Assembly (NCBI GenBank): GCA_030044075.1
Contig: JASHWM010000126.1
Span: forward strand, 1 to 6,759
Direction: 5' to 3'
Source of the DNA: Candidatus Rhabdochlamydia sp.
Lineage (GTDB): Bacteria; Chlamydiota; Chlamydiia; Chlamydiales; Rhabdochlamydiaceae
Length of the DNA stretch: 6,759 bases
The notes below the pieces were generated by a model. It did no database searches. It was not told where the DNA came from and was given only the letters and a program-made list of their open reading frames with translations. Position 1 is the first letter of the stretch. Each line of letters starts with the position of its first letter. This document shows positions 6,266 to 6,759 of this stretch, piece after piece. Both the position numbers and the translations under genes were made by a program.

Positions 6266-6405
6266 TGTTCGGCGACATTACTTGTGAGCCTATCCCTCCA
6301 TATCCTCCTAATCTTCCTCCCATCCCATGCTCCTGTAATGATCCTGTGTCTTGCAGCCAGATTTGCGAGATCATTTGCCCAAGTGTTGGATTGGGGGACG
6401 AATAA
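6202..6405 (+). pseudogene. Orphan 3' fragment of a proline/cysteine-rich protein
   Basis: Immediately after the point where the efflux adaptor loses family resemblance, another frame becomes protein-like and stays open to TAA at 6403-6405. It reads GELPYATVYYQQL, then a proline run (EPIPPYPPNLPPIP), then a stretch containing five of the six cysteines in about 22 residues (CSCNDPVSCSQICEIIC). The frame is open back only to a TGA at 6178-6180 and has no start before an ATG at 6265. I do not recognise a family. The simplest view is the C-terminal tail of a longer, possibly surface or secreted, cysteine-rich protein whose body was lost when it was joined to the adaptor. Alternatively the ATG at 6265, which overlaps the adaptor stop as TGATG, could give a coupled 46-residue peptide. 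Confidence 0.5.
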
Positions 6406-6406
6406 T

Positions 6407-6759
6407 TTAGGGTTTTTCAAGGGTGATATAGATGCGCTCGACCCCTTTGTTGGCGCGTTTTCGCCTTAAGGTCACATATCCTATTTCCGCAGTAGTCTTG
6501 ACGTGGGTCCCTCCACATGGAACGGTTGCCAATCCCTGAATTCTCCAGTAGCGTTTCCTTTTCTCGCGGTCGATGTACCCCGTTTCAATGGGAACATCGG
6601 AATCGATGATCGCTTTGAATTCGGAAAGCAGCATGGGAAAATACGCTTCAACGTTTTCTGAGAGCAGAAAGTCAACCCTTGCTTTGTCTTCCGACATATG
6701 GGCTCCTACCTTTTCAATTCCCACATGGTCGATTTCTTCTGGTAAAAGTTCCTCACCTT
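6407..6759 (-). CDS. AlaX-type alanyl-tRNA editing protein (5' end outside window)
   Basis: The frame is open to the right edge, so about 116 C-terminal residues are visible. A GTG at 6724 is internal and not the likely start. The family is a free-standing relative of the AlaRS editing domain, which hydrolyses Ser- or Gly-tRNA(Ala) in the cytoplasm. The zinc/catalytic CxxxH motif is present as VPCGGTHV (bases about 6500-6523). It is followed by TAEIGYVTLRR and the closing KGVERIYITL strand, the normal C-terminal layout. The partner HxxxH motif would lie upstream, outside the window. KARVDF and WRIQGL are also standard positions. The stop codon (6407-6409 on the minus strand) lies one base from the stop of the facing orphan fragment, so the rearrangement scar abuts this gene without visibly damaging it. 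Confidence 0.88.
   Translation of the reverse strand, partial: GEELLPEEIDHVGIEKVGAHMSEDKARVDFLLSENVEAYFPMLLSEFKAIIDSDVPIETGYIDREKRKRYWRIQGLATVPCGGTHVKTTAEIGYVTLRRKRANKGVERIYITLEKP

Noticed and set aside
5974..6420. 148-codon open frame on the minus strand
   Set aside because: It is antisense to the clear adaptor coding sequence and crosses the junction. Its translation shows no family motif or sensible composition.
6284..6469. 61-codon plus-strand frame across the gap between the adaptor and AlaX genes
   Set aside because: It overlaps the orphan tail in another frame and then runs antisense to the AlaX gene; hydrophobic start arises from pyrimidine-rich DNA.

Overview
The window is a compact stretch of bacterial chromosome of moderate GC with AT-rich spacers. 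A lipobox-bearing efflux-pump adaptor indicates a Gram-negative (diderm) cell. The gene mix and style (divergent family members, small metabolic and repair genes on both strands) would fit an environmental, Parachlamydia-like member of the Chlamydiota. No marker gene proves this, so the organism call is a guess. I see no tRNA, rRNA, CRISPR array, insertion sequence or phage gene.

Left part (1-2390): the 3' end of a GNAT acetyltransferase resembling the AAC(6')-Ib/siderophore-acyltransferase branch is followed 7 bases later by an unrecognised 249-residue protein. Facing them is a short (439 residue) IucA/IucC-type protein, the family of NRPS-independent siderophore synthetases. It keeps the ATP-site signatures but lacks most of the usual N-terminal region. 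A siderophore or other citrate-amide/ester pathway is the most suggestive reading of this part, though nothing else needed for such a pathway is visible.

Middle part (2391-5292): a 306-base AT-rich divergent spacer carries promoter candidates for both sides. A rightward group follows: beta-carbonic anhydrase, a GrpB/UPF0157 protein, and NudC NADH pyrophosphatase, the last two overlapping by 4 bases. A leftward DUF488 gene converges on nudC and overlaps it by 4 bases at the stop codons. These look like housekeeping or stress-metabolism genes and are intact.

Right part (5293-6759): an RND-efflux periplasmic adaptor lipoprotein begins normally but loses family resemblance after about residue 259. 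It is joined in another reading frame to the tail of an unrelated proline- and cysteine-rich protein. No RND pump gene follows; instead the 3' part of an AlaX-type alanyl-tRNA editing protein lies on the opposite strand, one base beyond. This is best read as a deletion or rearrangement scar. The two things most worth attention are the reduced IucA/IucC protein and this chimeric junction. I did not find a clearly new multi-gene system.
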